A stretch of DNA of 64,000 bases from Parabacteroides sp900760525 (GCF_049860805.1 NZ_CP187555.1:4402001-4466000), one strand, 5' to 3'. Numbered from the stretch's first letter, positions 52,802 to 63,328 are shown. Notes: a model not told the origin generated them from the letters alone. Program-made: numbers and translations.

Positions 52802-55800
52802 TTAGAATTTTACATTAAGTCCGAATGAATAGATTTTCATCATGGGATAGAAATCGCCTCTGCCAATAGGGGCTTCCGGGTCGAATCCATCATAAAAGCC
52901 TGTAATGGTAAACAGGTTCTGTGCACTGAAGAATATGCGGCAGTAATCCAGGAATATCTTTTTAACTAACCGGTTAGGTACCGTATATCCTACCTGGAGA
53001 TTTTTTAACCGAAGGTAAGATGCATTTCTGATCCAATACGAAGATACCTGTTCATTGTTCGGGTAGTTGAATGTTAGTCGTGGATAAGATGCATTCCGGT
53101 TTTCTTCTGTCCAGTGATCCTTATGCCATTCTTGCGCCGTACCTCCCATATAGAATGCCAATACCCCTTGTTGGTCGATGTATCCGTCTGCTTTGCCTAC
53201 TCCTTGTAACAGAAAAGACAGGTCTATATTTTTATACTTTCCGTAAAAGTCGATGCCATACGTGTAATGTGGCATATAGTCTCCCATTATCACCCGGTCA
53301 TCTGCATTAATGACCCCGTCTGCCTTATCCATAATACCGTCACCGTCTGAATCGATTGTCAGTTGGTCTTTGTATTTGATATCGCCAGGTGCCAATATCG
53401 TTCCGAATTGGGAAGCGTGGTCTTTGATCTCGTCCATGTTTTGGAATAATCTCTCTGTCTCTAATCCATAGAGTGAAGTAATGGGATAACCTTCCTTATG
53501 GATCGTCCGATCGTAAATGTAAGGCCCTGTTTCTGCCAGATCTGTTATTTCGTTATGGACATCCGACAGATTAACTCCGATCCCATATTCGAAATCACCT
53601 ATTTTATCATTATATCTGAGTGTAATATCCCATCCTTTGTTTCTTACTTTGCCGGCATTTTGATAAGCCGGATTTAATCCGGAAGTTCCAGGTATTGGTA
53701 ATTTCAGGAGAATATCGGATGTGTTTTTAACATAATATTCCGCAGTGACCGATAGTTTGGAAAAAAAGGTCGCGTCGAATCCGATATTCGTCATTGCTGT
53801 AGATTCCCATGTAATGTTGGGATTAGCTGCGTCTGTGACCGCTCCGCCCGGTGCTGAAACTGCACCGTTGAAAACATAATCCATTCCCAATGAAACGGAC
53901 GATACAAATGGATAGTTCCCGATATCCTGATTCCCTAATTTCCCCCACGAGGCTCTTATTTTCAGATTATTGATCCATTCGATATCTTTCATGAAAGATT
54001 CTTCGGATATTCTCCAACCTGCGGAAAAAGAAGGAAAGACGCCATATTTTAATCCCGAGGCAAAACGAGAAGAACCATCGTAGCGAATGTTCGCTTCAAG
54101 AAGATATTTTTGGTTGTAGTTGTAATTTATGCGACCGAATACGGAGCGTAGCGCCCAGTCGCTGGCAGAACCTGTTGCAGCCTGGTTTGCCGGTGAACCG
54201 GCATTCAGCACTTCGTAGTTCTCCAATAAATATTGATCCCTGAATCCGTTCAACCAGTCTCCCCGGAAGTCTATTTGTTCGAATCCCGCCAGTAATGACA
54301 GGTTATGGGCATTGAACGATTTGTCATAAGTTACCAGAGCTTTCAGATTATTGGTGACATTCTTGCTGTACTTTTCAGTCATATTTGCTCTGTACGGAGT
54401 CGGATTGTATAAATCTCCGCTCGGATAGTATAAGTTAACCGTCTTCCCGAACTTCTTGTAGTGGACGAAATTCCATTTCGGTGCATATTGGAAACTCAGG
54501 TTAAGACCGTTTACTGGCTGGTAATTGACTTTGAAGTTAATGTTGGCGGAATAATTCTTCTCATGCGTCATCCCTCCATCGTTTTCTTGTGCCCAGGTGT
54601 TCGTCCCATCCCATCCGATACCCCAGGAACCATCTTCATTTTTGCCTTGCAGGTTATTGGGATAACGGTTGAGGAAATACCAAGGCATGCCGGCCGCAGG
54701 TGTCGCATTGTCATCCGTCATAAAGTAAATATCGAAATTGGCAGAAAGCCTTTTATGTAGGTTTATATCAGAATTCAATCGTAAGTTTACGCGTTCGTAA
54801 TTCGTGTTGATTGTTATACCATCCTGATTCAGGTAAGAAAGCGATCCTAAAATACTTACTTTTTCACCACCTCCATTGATACTGACATGGTGGTTATGCT
54901 GCAGGGCTTTCTTTTTCAGCATGACTTTCCTCCAATCAGTTTCAGGGTAGAGGTCGGACGGCGCATTTTTACGGTATTCATCGATATATTCTTGTGTAAA
55001 AGGTTCTACTTTGCCAACATTCCGGTTTGCCTCGTTTATCATCACCATGTGATCATATCCTGAAACGTTTTGCGGCATGGATGTCGGGGACTGCCAACCG
55101 ATGTAGTTGTCATAGTTGACTTTAAACGAACTCTTTTCTGCGCGGTTTGTCGTTATCAGGATAACTCCGTTTGCAGCTCTCGACCCGTAGATTGCAGCCG
55201 ATGCCGCATCTTTCAAAACTGATATGCTTTCGATGTCACTCGGATCTACCGAATTGATATCCGATTCGATACCGTCGACCAGAATCAGGGGATTAGCAGA
55301 ACTTAACGTGCCGATACCGCGTATACGGATGGTTCCGTTATCTTTACCTGGCTGTCCCGATGTTTGTTGGACGGTAACACCTGACGACATCCCTTGCAAA
55401 GCCATCGAAGTTTGCCCCACGGGCTTCTTTGCCAGATCCGATCCAGTGATGTTTTCAACGGAACCCGTCAGGTTGATTTTCTTTTGGACACCATATCCGA
55501 CAACAACAACCTCTTCCAGATTTTGTGTGTCTTCTGCCAGCTTTATCTTTAAGACGGATTGATTACCCGCATGGATTTCCTGGGATAAATAGCCGATATA
55601 AGATATGACAAGAGTAGCTCCTTCCGGTATTTCAAGAGAAAAGTTTCCGTCTGCATCCGTGATGATGCCGTTGGTTGTACCTTTTTGTACTACATTAGCA
55701 CCGATGATCGGTTCATCTCTGTTGTCAGTGATGGTTCCGCTCACTTTTTTATGCTTATCCTTTTGTACCTGGATAAGTTTGATTGCAATCGTATTTCCTG

Positions 55801-56116
55801 TCCGGGTATATTCCATCCCTTTACCGGGAAGAATGCGATCCAGTAACCTTTCAACCGGTTCGTTCTGGATGCTGATGGTAATATCTTTTTTATGATCGAG
55901 ATTCTTTTCGATGTAAGAAAACCTGACATCGGACTGTTTCTCGATACTTGTTAATAACTCTTTGAGCGAAACGTCTTTAACAGATATGCTTATTTGAGAA
56001 TTTTGAGCATAAATTTCTGCAGGACAAACTAAAAAAATAGAGATAAGTAGCAGCTGTATAAATCTGAAAATAGTATCTTTACACACTAAACTGCACTGAA
56101 AATTTTGATAGTACAT
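52802..56116 (-). CDS. SusC/RagA-type TonB-dependent transporter with STN domain
   Basis: 1104 residues. Signal peptide to about 38, STN domain about 45-110 (ISISVKDVSLKELLTSIEKQ), carboxypeptidase-like beta domain about 122-205 (VSGTITDNRDEPIIGANVVQ), TonB box-like EEVVVVGYG near 212, then plug (SVLKDAASAAIYGSRAANGV) and barrel ending in Phe (NVKF). The STN domain and the neighbouring ECF sigma and FecR genes point to trans-envelope signalling: uptake of the substrate activates the sigma factor. It works with the SusD protein next to it. Confidence 0.94.
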   Translation of the reverse strand: MYYQNFQCSLVCKDTIFRFIQLLLISIFLVCPAEIYAQNSQISISVKDVSLKELLTSIEKQSDVRFSYIEKNLDHKKDITISIQNEPVERLLDRILPGKGMEYTRTGNTIAIKLIQVQKDKHKKVSGTITDNRDEPIIGANVVQKGTTNGIITDADGNFSLEIPEGATLVISYIGYLSQEIHAGNQSVLKIKLAEDTQNLEEVVVVGYGVQKKINLTGSVENITGSDLAKKPVGQTSMALQGMSSGVTVQQTSGQPGKDNGTIRIRGIGTLSSANPLILVDGIESDINSVDPSDIESISVLKDAASAAIYGSRAANGVILITTNRAEKSSFKVNYDNYIGWQSPTSMPQNVSGYDHMVMINEANRNVGKVEPFTQEYIDEYRKNAPSDLYPETDWRKVMLKKKALQHNHHVSINGGGEKVSILGSLSYLNQDGITINTNYERVNLRLNSDINLHKRLSANFDIYFMTDDNATPAAGMPWYFLNRYPNNLQGKNEDGSWGIGWDGTNTWAQENDGGMTHEKNYSANINFKVNYQPVNGLNLSFQYAPKWNFVHYKKFGKTVNLYYPSGDLYNPTPYRANMTEKYSKNVTNNLKALVTYDKSFNAHNLSLLAGFEQIDFRGDWLNGFRDQYLLENYEVLNAGSPANQAATGSASDWALRSVFGRINYNYNQKYLLEANIRYDGSSRFASGLKYGVFPSFSAGWRISEESFMKDIEWINNLKIRASWGKLGNQDIGNYPFVSSVSLGMDYVFNGAVSAPGGAVTDAANPNITWESTAMTNIGFDATFFSKLSVTAEYYVKNTSDILLKLPIPGTSGLNPAYQNAGKVRNKGWDITLRYNDKIGDFEYGIGVNLSDVHNEITDLAETGPYIYDRTIHKEGYPITSLYGLETERLFQNMDEIKDHASQFGTILAPGDIKYKDQLTIDSDGDGIMDKADGVINADDRVIMGDYMPHYTYGIDFYGKYKNIDLSFLLQGVGKADGYIDQQGVLAFYMGGTAQEWHKDHWTEENRNASYPRLTFNYPNNEQVSSYWIRNASYLRLKNLQVGYTVPNRLVKKIFLDYCRIFFSAQNLFTITGFYDGFDPEAPIGRGDFYPMMKIYSFGLNVKF

Positions 56117-56191
56117 AGATTTAAATAATTATTTGTTGATACTTAAAGCCTTACGTGGTGGTTCGGCTTCTGTGTTTAAAGTATTGACTTT

Positions 56192-56224
56192 GCCGGAGAT
56201 CTGTATAGGTTCTCCGGCTTTTTT
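56192..56224 (+). terminator. plus-strand terminator hairpin in the FecR-SusC gap (candidate antisense RNA end)
   Basis: GCCGGAGA (56192-56199) pairs with TCTCCGGC (56211-56218), then T6 (56219-56224). All genes around it run on the minus strand. In Bacteroides polysaccharide loci, small RNAs antisense to the susC leader (DonS-like) end in such a place. A clear plus-strand promoter was not found. Confidence 0.5.
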
Positions 56225-56259
56225 AAGAAGAATTCATAATGCTTGTTTTTTTAGAGTGA

Positions 56260-57249
56260 TTACTTGGTGAATTTAAGAGATATCTCGTTCCCTGATTTCT
56301 GATATTCGAATGTATAATGTTGTTGCAGGTTTTTCAAAACCTGGATGATGTCGTTCTCATGATAACTACCCGTGAAAAGCTCTTCCGGATATTCTCCGTT
56401 TGCTGTTATACTGACGCCATAGAATATTTCCAATTGTCCGATTATCTCTTTGAATGGTTGATTCCTGAAAATCAGATCTCCCCGTTTCCAGGCCGTTTCG
56501 ACTTTCAGGTCCGTGCCCATTACCTTGATTTCTCCCGTTGTATGGTTGTAGCGGGCTTTTTGGTTAGGGGAAAGATGTACTTGTTTTCCCGGACTTTTAT
56601 AAGGGGTAACTTCTATGCTACCCTCGATTAAGGAGGCTTCGAACCATGAATCGTCCGGATAAGCATATAAGTTGAAAGTCGTTCCTAATACCTTTATTTG
56701 GATTTCTGCAGTTTTAACAATAAAAGGAGCATCTGCATCATGTTTTACTTCAAAATAAGCCTCTCCGGTTAGTTGGACGGTTCTTTCATTCAGAGAGAAA
56801 GAAGCCGGATAGGATAATGTGGATTCTGCATTGAGATAAACTTTTGTCCCGTCGGGGAGGGTGACGGATGCACGTTCTCCCTTTTCGGCTGATATCGTGT
56901 ACATTTGCGCAATCGCAGTTTGTATGTTTATCTTATCTATATAAAGATAACCGGTTAACGAGATCAGTAATAAAAAGATTGCGGCAGCAGCTATCCTACC
57001 CAAATATCCCAATAAGCTTATCCTTTTTTGCGGTTGGATGATCTCCTCTATGTTCTTCGAGATAGTATCGAATGCCTCGATATTTCTTTCTCCGGAAACA
57101 GGGTAGGTAGCCCATAATTGGGATAAATTTTGTTCCAAAGAACGGTCATCCATCTTTTGGATAAGTGCTTTCAACCGTATGACTTCCTCACTTGTGAGTT
57201 GTCCGTATAAATATTTTTTGAATAATGTATTGATCTCCTCCTGAACCAT
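56260..57249 (-). CDS. FecR-type anti-sigma factor
   Basis: 329 residues. A cytoplasmic N-terminal part (1-80) would hold the sigma factor. One membrane span lies near 83-105 (AAAAIFLLLISLTGYLYI). The periplasmic FecR domain has GERASVTLPDGTKVYLNAES near 145, and a DUF4974-like C-terminal part (PFKEIIGQLEIFYGVSI) follows. It senses the STN domain of the SusC protein. It lies between the sigma factor and SusC genes, as usual. Confidence 0.93.
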   Translation of the reverse strand: MVQEEINTLFKKYLYGQLTSEEVIRLKALIQKMDDRSLEQNLSQLWATYPVSGERNIEAFDTISKNIEEIIQPQKRISLLGYLGRIAAAAIFLLLISLTGYLYIDKINIQTAIAQMYTISAEKGERASVTLPDGTKVYLNAESTLSYPASFSLNERTVQLTGEAYFEVKHDADAPFIVKTAEIQIKVLGTTFNLYAYPDDSWFEASLIEGSIEVTPYKSPGKQVHLSPNQKARYNHTTGEIKVMGTDLKVETAWKRGDLIFRNQPFKEIIGQLEIFYGVSITANGEYPEELFTGSYHENDIIQVLKNLQQHYTFEYQKSGNEISLKFTK

Positions 57250-57339
57250 AGTAATAGATTGTTTATAGGTAATACGATAGAAAGACGAAAATCTACTTAA
57301 TGATTTCGTGTGTTGTAAAACATATCTTTGTTAAGGTCT

Positions 57340-57912
57340 TTACGAATGTAAGAAGAACATGAAAAACAGGGTGTAGAAAGTAGACATTTCTTTTCTCAGA
57401 ATGCCTAATGCCTGATGAAGGTAATTATAAACAGACTGTTCGGATATTTGTAATTTGTCGGCAACTTCTGTGGCAGACAGTCCTTGTTCCTTTGCCAGTT
57501 CAAATATCTGAACCTGCCTTGGGGACAGCTTTTCTTTTGCTTTAGCCAAAGATTGATTGAACGCTTCAAAATCGAAGCTATCTTGTTCGTTGACGGATAA
57601 TTGTTCATCGGAGCAATGAATCAGGTAATCTTCAAAAACAGGATTGTTGAATTGTTTTTTCAGTTGGTCCTTCAATTGGTTTTGTGCCATTTTAAACAGC
57701 CAGGCCTTAAAAGATAAATCCAGGTCTATTTTTTGCCGGTTGATCCATACTTTTATAAAGGCTTCCTGTACCAGCTCCCTGGTTTGTTCATGCGAACGGG
57801 TGAGTCCGAAGATAAAGCCATATAGCAAGTCAAAATATTGTTCATATAAAGAATTGAACGCTTTATAAGATCCCTCTTTTAACTGTTTTAAAATTTCCGG
57901 ATGTTGACTCAT
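57340..57912 (-). CDS. ECF RNA polymerase sigma factor
   Basis: 190 residues from MSQHPEILKQL; the frame is open 16 codons further but with a poor start. Region 2 (YEQYFDLLYGFIFGLTRSHE) and region 4 (LSPRQVQIFELAKEQGLSATEVADKLQ, with HTH) are clear. It belongs to the Bacteroidetes sigma-70 ECF family with FecR partners and should drive the SusCD operon downstream. It is divergent from the GH43-GH51 gene, which may be under the same control. Confidence 0.93.
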   Translation of the reverse strand: MSQHPEILKQLKEGSYKAFNSLYEQYFDLLYGFIFGLTRSHEQTRELVQEAFIKVWINRQKIDLDLSFKAWLFKMAQNQLKDQLKKQFNNPVFEDYLIHCSDEQLSVNEQDSFDFEAFNQSLAKAKEKLSPRQVQIFELAKEQGLSATEVADKLQISEQSVYNYLHQALGILRKEMSTFYTLFFMFFLHS

Positions 57913-58044
57913 GCTGGTGAATATGAATATATAAACGACGGACAAATGTACATAAAACAAATAGAAATGCTTAAAAATAGATTGTTAAAGCTCTTTCTCC
58001 ACCATTTTGAACAATAAATAGTGTACATTCTTACACTTTTTATT

Positions 58045-58052
58045 TATTTTTG
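58045..58052 (+). promoter_or_regulatory. -7 box of the GH43-GH51 gene
   Basis: TATTTTTG at 58045-58052, about 50 bases before the start. No TTTG box at the right distance, so activation may be needed. Confidence 0.45.
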
Positions 58053-58102
58053 CCGGAGTGATAAGTTATTGATTTATGTAATACCTGAAAAGCAGACATC
58101 TT

Positions 58103-61045
58103 ATGAGAAAACATCTTTCCTTCTTTATCTTGATCCTGTTCCTGTTGCCGGGAGTATTTTCGCTGGCAAAGACTTCGTCTTCTTCCGATATACGCTATCT
58201 GTTCGCCTATTTTACCGATAAGAATGAGAATCGCAACGGTATGCACCTGGCCTGGAGTGCGGATGGATATACCTGGACACCGATAGGGCCGGAACATAGT
58301 TTCCTAAAATGCGATTACGGAACGTGGTATGCCGATAAACGTATGCGCGATCCTTTTGTCATGAAGGGGCCGGACGGGCTTTGGCATTGCATCTGGACGC
58401 TGAACTGGGACGGGAATGCGATCGGATATGCCCACTCCGAAGACCTCGTGCACTGGTCGCGCCAGTCCTATCCGAAAGTGATGGAAGGATATGAAGTCCG
58501 GAACTGCTGGGCTCCCGAAATGATTTACGACGACGAGAACCGGCAATATGTGATCTTCTGGGCCAGTACGATCAAAGAGAACGGCGTGTGGAAGACCGAG
58601 CCGGGAGAGAAATACGACCATCGTATGTATTACACTACGACAAAAGATTTCAAAAACTTTTCCCCTGCAAAGATATTCTTTGATCCGGGACATAACGTGA
58701 TCGACGTAACCATACAGAAAAAGGATGGCAAATACTATATGCTCTATAAAGACGAGCGTATCTGGCCAGAGGCCAAAAAAGAACTGTCGGTAGCCGTAAG
58801 CGACCACGCAACAGGCCCGTATCTGCCGACCGGAGACAAACCTTTTGCGACCGACTGGGTGGAAGGCCCCGCCGTCTGCCCGCTGTCCGATGGCAGCTAT
58901 GTCGTTTATATGGACGCCTATACCCGTCACCGCTACGAAGCGAAGCGGACACGTGATTTCCGTACCTGGGAGGATGTGACGGAGCGTATTTCGATACCGA
59001 AAGATGCCAAACACGGTTCTATCATTACGGTCACCAAAGCGTTTGTCGACAATCTCCTCTCGGAAGTGGCTGCGGCCCAACAGCGCGAGAACCTGCGCAA
59101 TGAGCGTCTCGCTTTGCCCGATTCCTTGAAAGAGGCGGTTCCCGTTGAGGCGGAAATTACCGTCGAGGGCGGTCAGGCGAAAAAGATCAGCGATCATCTG
59201 TTCGGCATCTTCTTTGAGGACCTGAATTATGCGGCCGACGGTGGTTTGTATGCCGAACTGGTCCAGAACCGCGATTTCGAGTATGATCCGGAAGATAAGA
59301 CCGGCAATGATCCGGATTGGAACAGCCGCTATGCCTGGGAATTGAAATCATATAAGGCGGATGCACCGGCGGAAGCTGTGGTGTTGGAGATCGACACGGC
59401 AGCCCCTCTTCATCCCAACAATCCGCATTATGCCGTCCTCCGTGCCAAAGGTGCGGAGTTGGACTTGATCAACAGCGGTTTCGACGGTATCCGCATCCGG
59501 AAAGGGGAGAAATATGACCTCTCTTTTTTCTCCCGTATTCAGGGTAATAAGCAGGGAGCCTTGCAAATCCAGTTGAGGGACCGCTCCGGAAGACCGCTCG
59601 CGCAGGCAGCCGCTAAGGTTGCTCCCGGAGAATGGACGAAGCAACACCTCACGTTGCAGGCTGTGGAAGATGCAGACAGTGCTTGCCTGTCCATACAGAC
59701 GGTGGCTCCCGGTGTCTATGCCTTAGACATGATCTCCCTTTTTCCGCAGAAAACATTCAAAAACCGTCCGAACGGTTTGCGTGCCGATCTGGCACAGGCA
59801 ATAGCCGACCTGCACCCGCGCTTTATGCGCTTTCCCGGAGGTTGCCTGGCACACGGCGATGGCGTACATAATATTTATAATTGGAAAGAAACGATCGGCA
59901 CGCTGGAAAGCCGGAAACCACAACGCAATCTGTGGGGATATCATCAGACAAAAGGGCTTGGATATTACGAGTTTTTCCAGTTCTGCGAAGATATCCAGGC
60001 AGAACCTGTTCCCGTTATCGCTGCGGGCGTATGTTGCCAGAACTCCCGTGGAGGCGGGCAGCAGGGAGTCGCGATGTGCGATATGGATGCTTTTATCCGG
60101 GATATACTGGATCTGGTGGAATATGCGAATGGAGATGCCTCCTCGAAGTGGGGTCGGATGCGTGCCGAAGCCGGCCATCCTGAACCTTTCCATCTGAAAT
60201 ATATCGGGATCGGAAACGAAGACCAGATAACGGATGCCTTCGAAGAACGTTTCACGATGATCTATAAGGCTCTGAAAGCAAAACACCCGGAAATAACCGT
60301 GATCGGTACGGCCGGACCGTTCAACGAAGGAACCGACTATGAGGAAGGTTGGGAGATCGTCGACAGATTGCAGGTCCCGATGGTCGACGAGCACTATTAC
60401 CAGACACCCGGCTGGTTCTTGAACAACCAGCATTTCTATGATTCCTACGACCGCCAGGGCGCAAAAGTCTATTTAGGCGAATATGCCGCCCATCTTCCCG
60501 GCCGTCCGAATAACCTGGAAGTCGCTTTGGCGGAAGCGGCATATATGACTTCCCTCGAACGTAACGGGGATGTGGTCAGTATGGCGTCTTACGCTCCGCT
60601 CCTGGCAAAAGAAGGGCATACGCAATGGAACCCGGATCTGATCTATTTCAACAACCGGGAGGTGAAGCCGACCGTCAACTATTACGTTCAGCAGTTGTTC
60701 GGCCGGAATGCCGGCGACGAATACCTGCCGGGTACGGTCAAACTGTCCTTCCCGTCGGAAGATATCGCCAAACGTTTTCCCGTCTCTGCCGTGAAGGACT
60801 GCAAAACGGGCGACCTGATCCTGAAATTGGTGAATATCCTGCCTACAGCCACCCGGACGCAAGTTCGGCTGAATGGCGTCGAGGTCGGTAATACCCGTGC
60901 CGTGAAGACCGTTTTGTCCGGAGCGTTGGAGGATACGGATTTGAAGCCCCGGACCTCTGATTGTGAAGTCGGGCGTGAATTTACCTGCGAATTGCCGGCA
61001 TATTCGCTTACCGTAATCAGAATCAAGATAAAATCCGTATATTAG
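58103..61045 (+). CDS. GH43-like / GH51 alpha-L-arabinofuranosidase fusion
   Basis: 980 residues. Signal peptide 1 to about 21 (FFILILFLLPGVFS). The first part (about 28-330) is a GH43-type five-bladed propeller: MRDPF near 81, NCWAPEM near 134. The second part (about 350-980) is GH51: HLFGIFFEDLNYAADGG, RFPGGCLAHG, IGIGNED near 702 (acid/base Glu) and VYLGEYAAH near 790 (probable nucleophile Glu). Together the two would remove arabinose from arabinan or arabinoxylan side chains in the periplasm or on the surface. It is a single protein with two activities, standing alone beside the ECF-SusCD locus. Confidence 0.9.
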   Translation: MRKHLSFFILILFLLPGVFSLAKTSSSSDIRYLFAYFTDKNENRNGMHLAWSADGYTWTPIGPEHSFLKCDYGTWYADKRMRDPFVMKGPDGLWHCIWTLNWDGNAIGYAHSEDLVHWSRQSYPKVMEGYEVRNCWAPEMIYDDENRQYVIFWASTIKENGVWKTEPGEKYDHRMYYTTTKDFKNFSPAKIFFDPGHNVIDVTIQKKDGKYYMLYKDERIWPEAKKELSVAVSDHATGPYLPTGDKPFATDWVEGPAVCPLSDGSYVVYMDAYTRHRYEAKRTRDFRTWEDVTERISIPKDAKHGSIITVTKAFVDNLLSEVAAAQQRENLRNERLALPDSLKEAVPVEAEITVEGGQAKKISDHLFGIFFEDLNYAADGGLYAELVQNRDFEYDPEDKTGNDPDWNSRYAWELKSYKADAPAEAVVLEIDTAAPLHPNNPHYAVLRAKGAELDLINSGFDGIRIRKGEKYDLSFFSRIQGNKQGALQIQLRDRSGRPLAQAAAKVAPGEWTKQHLTLQAVEDADSACLSIQTVAPGVYALDMISLFPQKTFKNRPNGLRADLAQAIADLHPRFMRFPGGCLAHGDGVHNIYNWKETIGTLESRKPQRNLWGYHQTKGLGYYEFFQFCEDIQAEPVPVIAAGVCCQNSRGGGQQGVAMCDMDAFIRDILDLVEYANGDASSKWGRMRAEAGHPEPFHLKYIGIGNEDQITDAFEERFTMIYKALKAKHPEITVIGTAGPFNEGTDYEEGWEIVDRLQVPMVDEHYYQTPGWFLNNQHFYDSYDRQGAKVYLGEYAAHLPGRPNNLEVALAEAAYMTSLERNGDVVSMASYAPLLAKEGHTQWNPDLIYFNNREVKPTVNYYVQQLFGRNAGDEYLPGTVKLSFPSEDIAKRFPVSAVKDCKTGDLILKLVNILPTATRTQVRLNGVEVGNTRAVKTVLSGALEDTDLKPRTSDCEVGREFTCELPAYSLTVIRIKIKSVY

Positions 61046-61070
61046 TCGCTGTTAATTAAACAGCGACATT

Positions 61071-63305
61071 ATGGAAACTGCATTTTTTGTACTGTTACTC
61101 CTTGTAGTGTGGATCAGCTTGTATAATCATATAAGCAAAGCTACTGCCAATATAGATTCTCTGAAAAAGGAGATCGCCAGCTTGCGGAAGCAATTGGAAA
61201 GCCGGGCGTCTCACATTCCGGTCTTGTCCGTAGAGGTAAGGCCGGATGAAGTGACTCCGGAACCGGAAGTGAAACTGCCGGAGCCGGAACCTCGGAAAGC
61301 TGCTGACATTATTCCGCAGGTTACTCCCAAAAAGAAACGTAAACCGGTTAATTACGAAAAGTTTATCGGAGAGAACCTGTTCGGTAAGATCGGAATCCTG
61401 ATATTGGTTATCGGCATGGGATTGTTCGTGAAGTATGCGATCGACAAGGACTGGATCAACGAAGTTTTCCGAACCGTGCTCGGTTTCGTGGTCGGTGGCG
61501 GCCTGTTGCTGATCTCGCAGAAGTTGAAGAAAACCTACCGGGCGTTCAGTTCCCTGTTGGCGGGCGGCGCTTTTGCGATCTTCTATGTCACGGTCGCGAT
61601 GGCCTATCATTATTACGGGTTGTTCAGCCAGGCGACCGCCTTTGTCATTTTAGTGGTGCTTACGGTCCTGATGTCCCTCCTGGCCGTCTTCTACAATCGG
61701 CGTGAATTGGCTATTATTGCGTTGGTCGGCGGGTTTATATCGCCTTTCCTCGTCAGTAACGGCATGGGAAGTTATTTAGTGCTGTTTGTCTATGTGACGA
61801 TCCTGAACCTTGGGATGTTCGGTCTTTCCATTTATAAGAAATGGGGCGAGCTGCCGGTCGTCAGCTTTGTGGCGAGCTACCTGATCCTGTTTGGTTATTC
61901 GAGTGCGGGAGATCTGGACGTGGCCGGGTTTACACAATTGGTGCACCTGTTACTTTTCGCGACTTTGTTCTTCCTGATCTTCCTCCTGACGGTCGTGACG
62001 GTGATCCGCTCGGACAGCCGTAAAATCAACCAGTTGATGATGGCTGTCGTGGTACTGAATAATTTTCTTTACCTCTTTTTCTGTTTGTGGTTCCTGCGGG
62101 AGATGCAGCTCGAGCAGAATATAAAAGGGGCGTTCACTCTGTTCATCGCCCTGGTGAATGTCGCGATTGCCTTTATCATAAACCGGAGGAAAGTAGAAAA
62201 GAGCCTGCTCTACCCGGCATTGGTCGGGTTGGCACTCACCTTTGTTTCCATCACCATACCGATCCAGTTGGACGGAACCTTTATCACCCTGCTCTGGGCG
62301 TGTGAGATGGTGATCGTCCTGTGGCTTTTCATCAAATGGAGAATCCGGATATATGAATACTTTGTAGCGATCCTGTTTTTCCTGACGAATGTTTCCTATT
62401 GGATGGATATCGAAGCCTTGTTGGGCTCCGGCATAAGGCCGGCTTTGTTTGCAAACGGCACATTTGCCACCGGCGTATCTGTCGGCATAGCTTTTCTGCT
62501 GGTTGCCTGGTTCCTGTTCCGTGAGAAAGACTTGTTTGCCACAACTTCCGTCTGGAAATATTCGCCCTGCAATGCGATAACCCTTTTAGACGGAAGTGCA
62601 GTGCTTTATACGGCCTTTATGATCGAGTTCTCCCGGAATATCGACGACTGGTATCTGTCGCAAGGCTTAATGCTGGCGTTTACGGCGGCTACTTTGTTTA
62701 TATTGCTTCTCGTTATGCGGAAGCGTTTTCCGGTGGAACGTTATTTCCGGTGGTATGCGTTCTCTCTGCTTATTCCGGTTTGCTGGTATATGTACGTTTT
62801 CCTGTCCGGCCACTATTTTCTGTGGACGGCTTTGCAAGCGCTCGGATGGCTGACGGTGGCCGTTATCGCGGCGCATATTTACTGGCTGGCAAAGGAATAT
62901 TATGCCGTGTTCAATTTCCGCAGCAAGACGGCGAACCGGATGACGGTCTATATCAGCGTTCTTTCCACCGTCCTGTTAGCCCTTGCCGTACGAAGCCTGC
63001 TTTGCCAACTTTCGCTTTCCGATGAGACGAACGCCGGCTTCTCCATCTCCTTAGCAATAGCGGGATTTGTCGAAATGGCAACCGGTATGCGCTTGCATCT
63101 TAAATCATTGCGTATGGTGAGCCTGTCCACTTTCGGGATCGTCCTTCTCAAACTGGTCGCTGTCGATCTGTGGCTGCTGCCTACGATCGGGAAGATCATT
63201 ATCTTTATTATCCTGGGTGTTATCCTGCTGCTCCTTTCGTTCCTGTATCAGAAATTGAAAAAGGTTCTGTTCGAAGAAGATCGGGGAGAGGAAAAAGAAT
63301 TATAA
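61071..63305 (+). CDS. DUF2339 multi-pass membrane protein
   Basis: 744 residues. A short first span, a coiled-coil and Pro/Glu-rich linker (about 25-100; EVRPDEVTPEPEVKLPEPEP), then YEKFIGENLFGKIGILILVI, the start of the DUF2339 region with about twenty membrane spans. Ends with a charged tail. Function is unknown across the family. It starts 26 bases after the GH51 gene, perhaps by read-through. Confidence 0.88.
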   Translation: METAFFVLLLLVVWISLYNHISKATANIDSLKKEIASLRKQLESRASHIPVLSVEVRPDEVTPEPEVKLPEPEPRKAADIIPQVTPKKKRKPVNYEKFIGENLFGKIGILILVIGMGLFVKYAIDKDWINEVFRTVLGFVVGGGLLLISQKLKKTYRAFSSLLAGGAFAIFYVTVAMAYHYYGLFSQATAFVILVVLTVLMSLLAVFYNRRELAIIALVGGFISPFLVSNGMGSYLVLFVYVTILNLGMFGLSIYKKWGELPVVSFVASYLILFGYSSAGDLDVAGFTQLVHLLLFATLFFLIFLLTVVTVIRSDSRKINQLMMAVVVLNNFLYLFFCLWFLREMQLEQNIKGAFTLFIALVNVAIAFIINRRKVEKSLLYPALVGLALTFVSITIPIQLDGTFITLLWACEMVIVLWLFIKWRIRIYEYFVAILFFLTNVSYWMDIEALLGSGIRPALFANGTFATGVSVGIAFLLVAWFLFREKDLFATTSVWKYSPCNAITLLDGSAVLYTAFMIEFSRNIDDWYLSQGLMLAFTAATLFILLLVMRKRFPVERYFRWYAFSLLIPVCWYMYVFLSGHYFLWTALQALGWLTVAVIAAHIYWLAKEYYAVFNFRSKTANRMTVYISVLSTVLLALAVRSLLCQLSLSDETNAGFSISLAIAGFVEMATGMRLHLKSLRMVSLSTFGIVLLKLVAVDLWLLPTIGKIIIFIILGVILLLLSFLYQKLKKVLFEEDRGEEKEL

Positions 63306-63328
63306 TACAACCTAAAATACAAATAGTT

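Noticed and set aside
58304..59197. 297-aa frame antisense to the GH43-like region
   Set aside because: Shadow of the GH43 coding frame without start context or domains.
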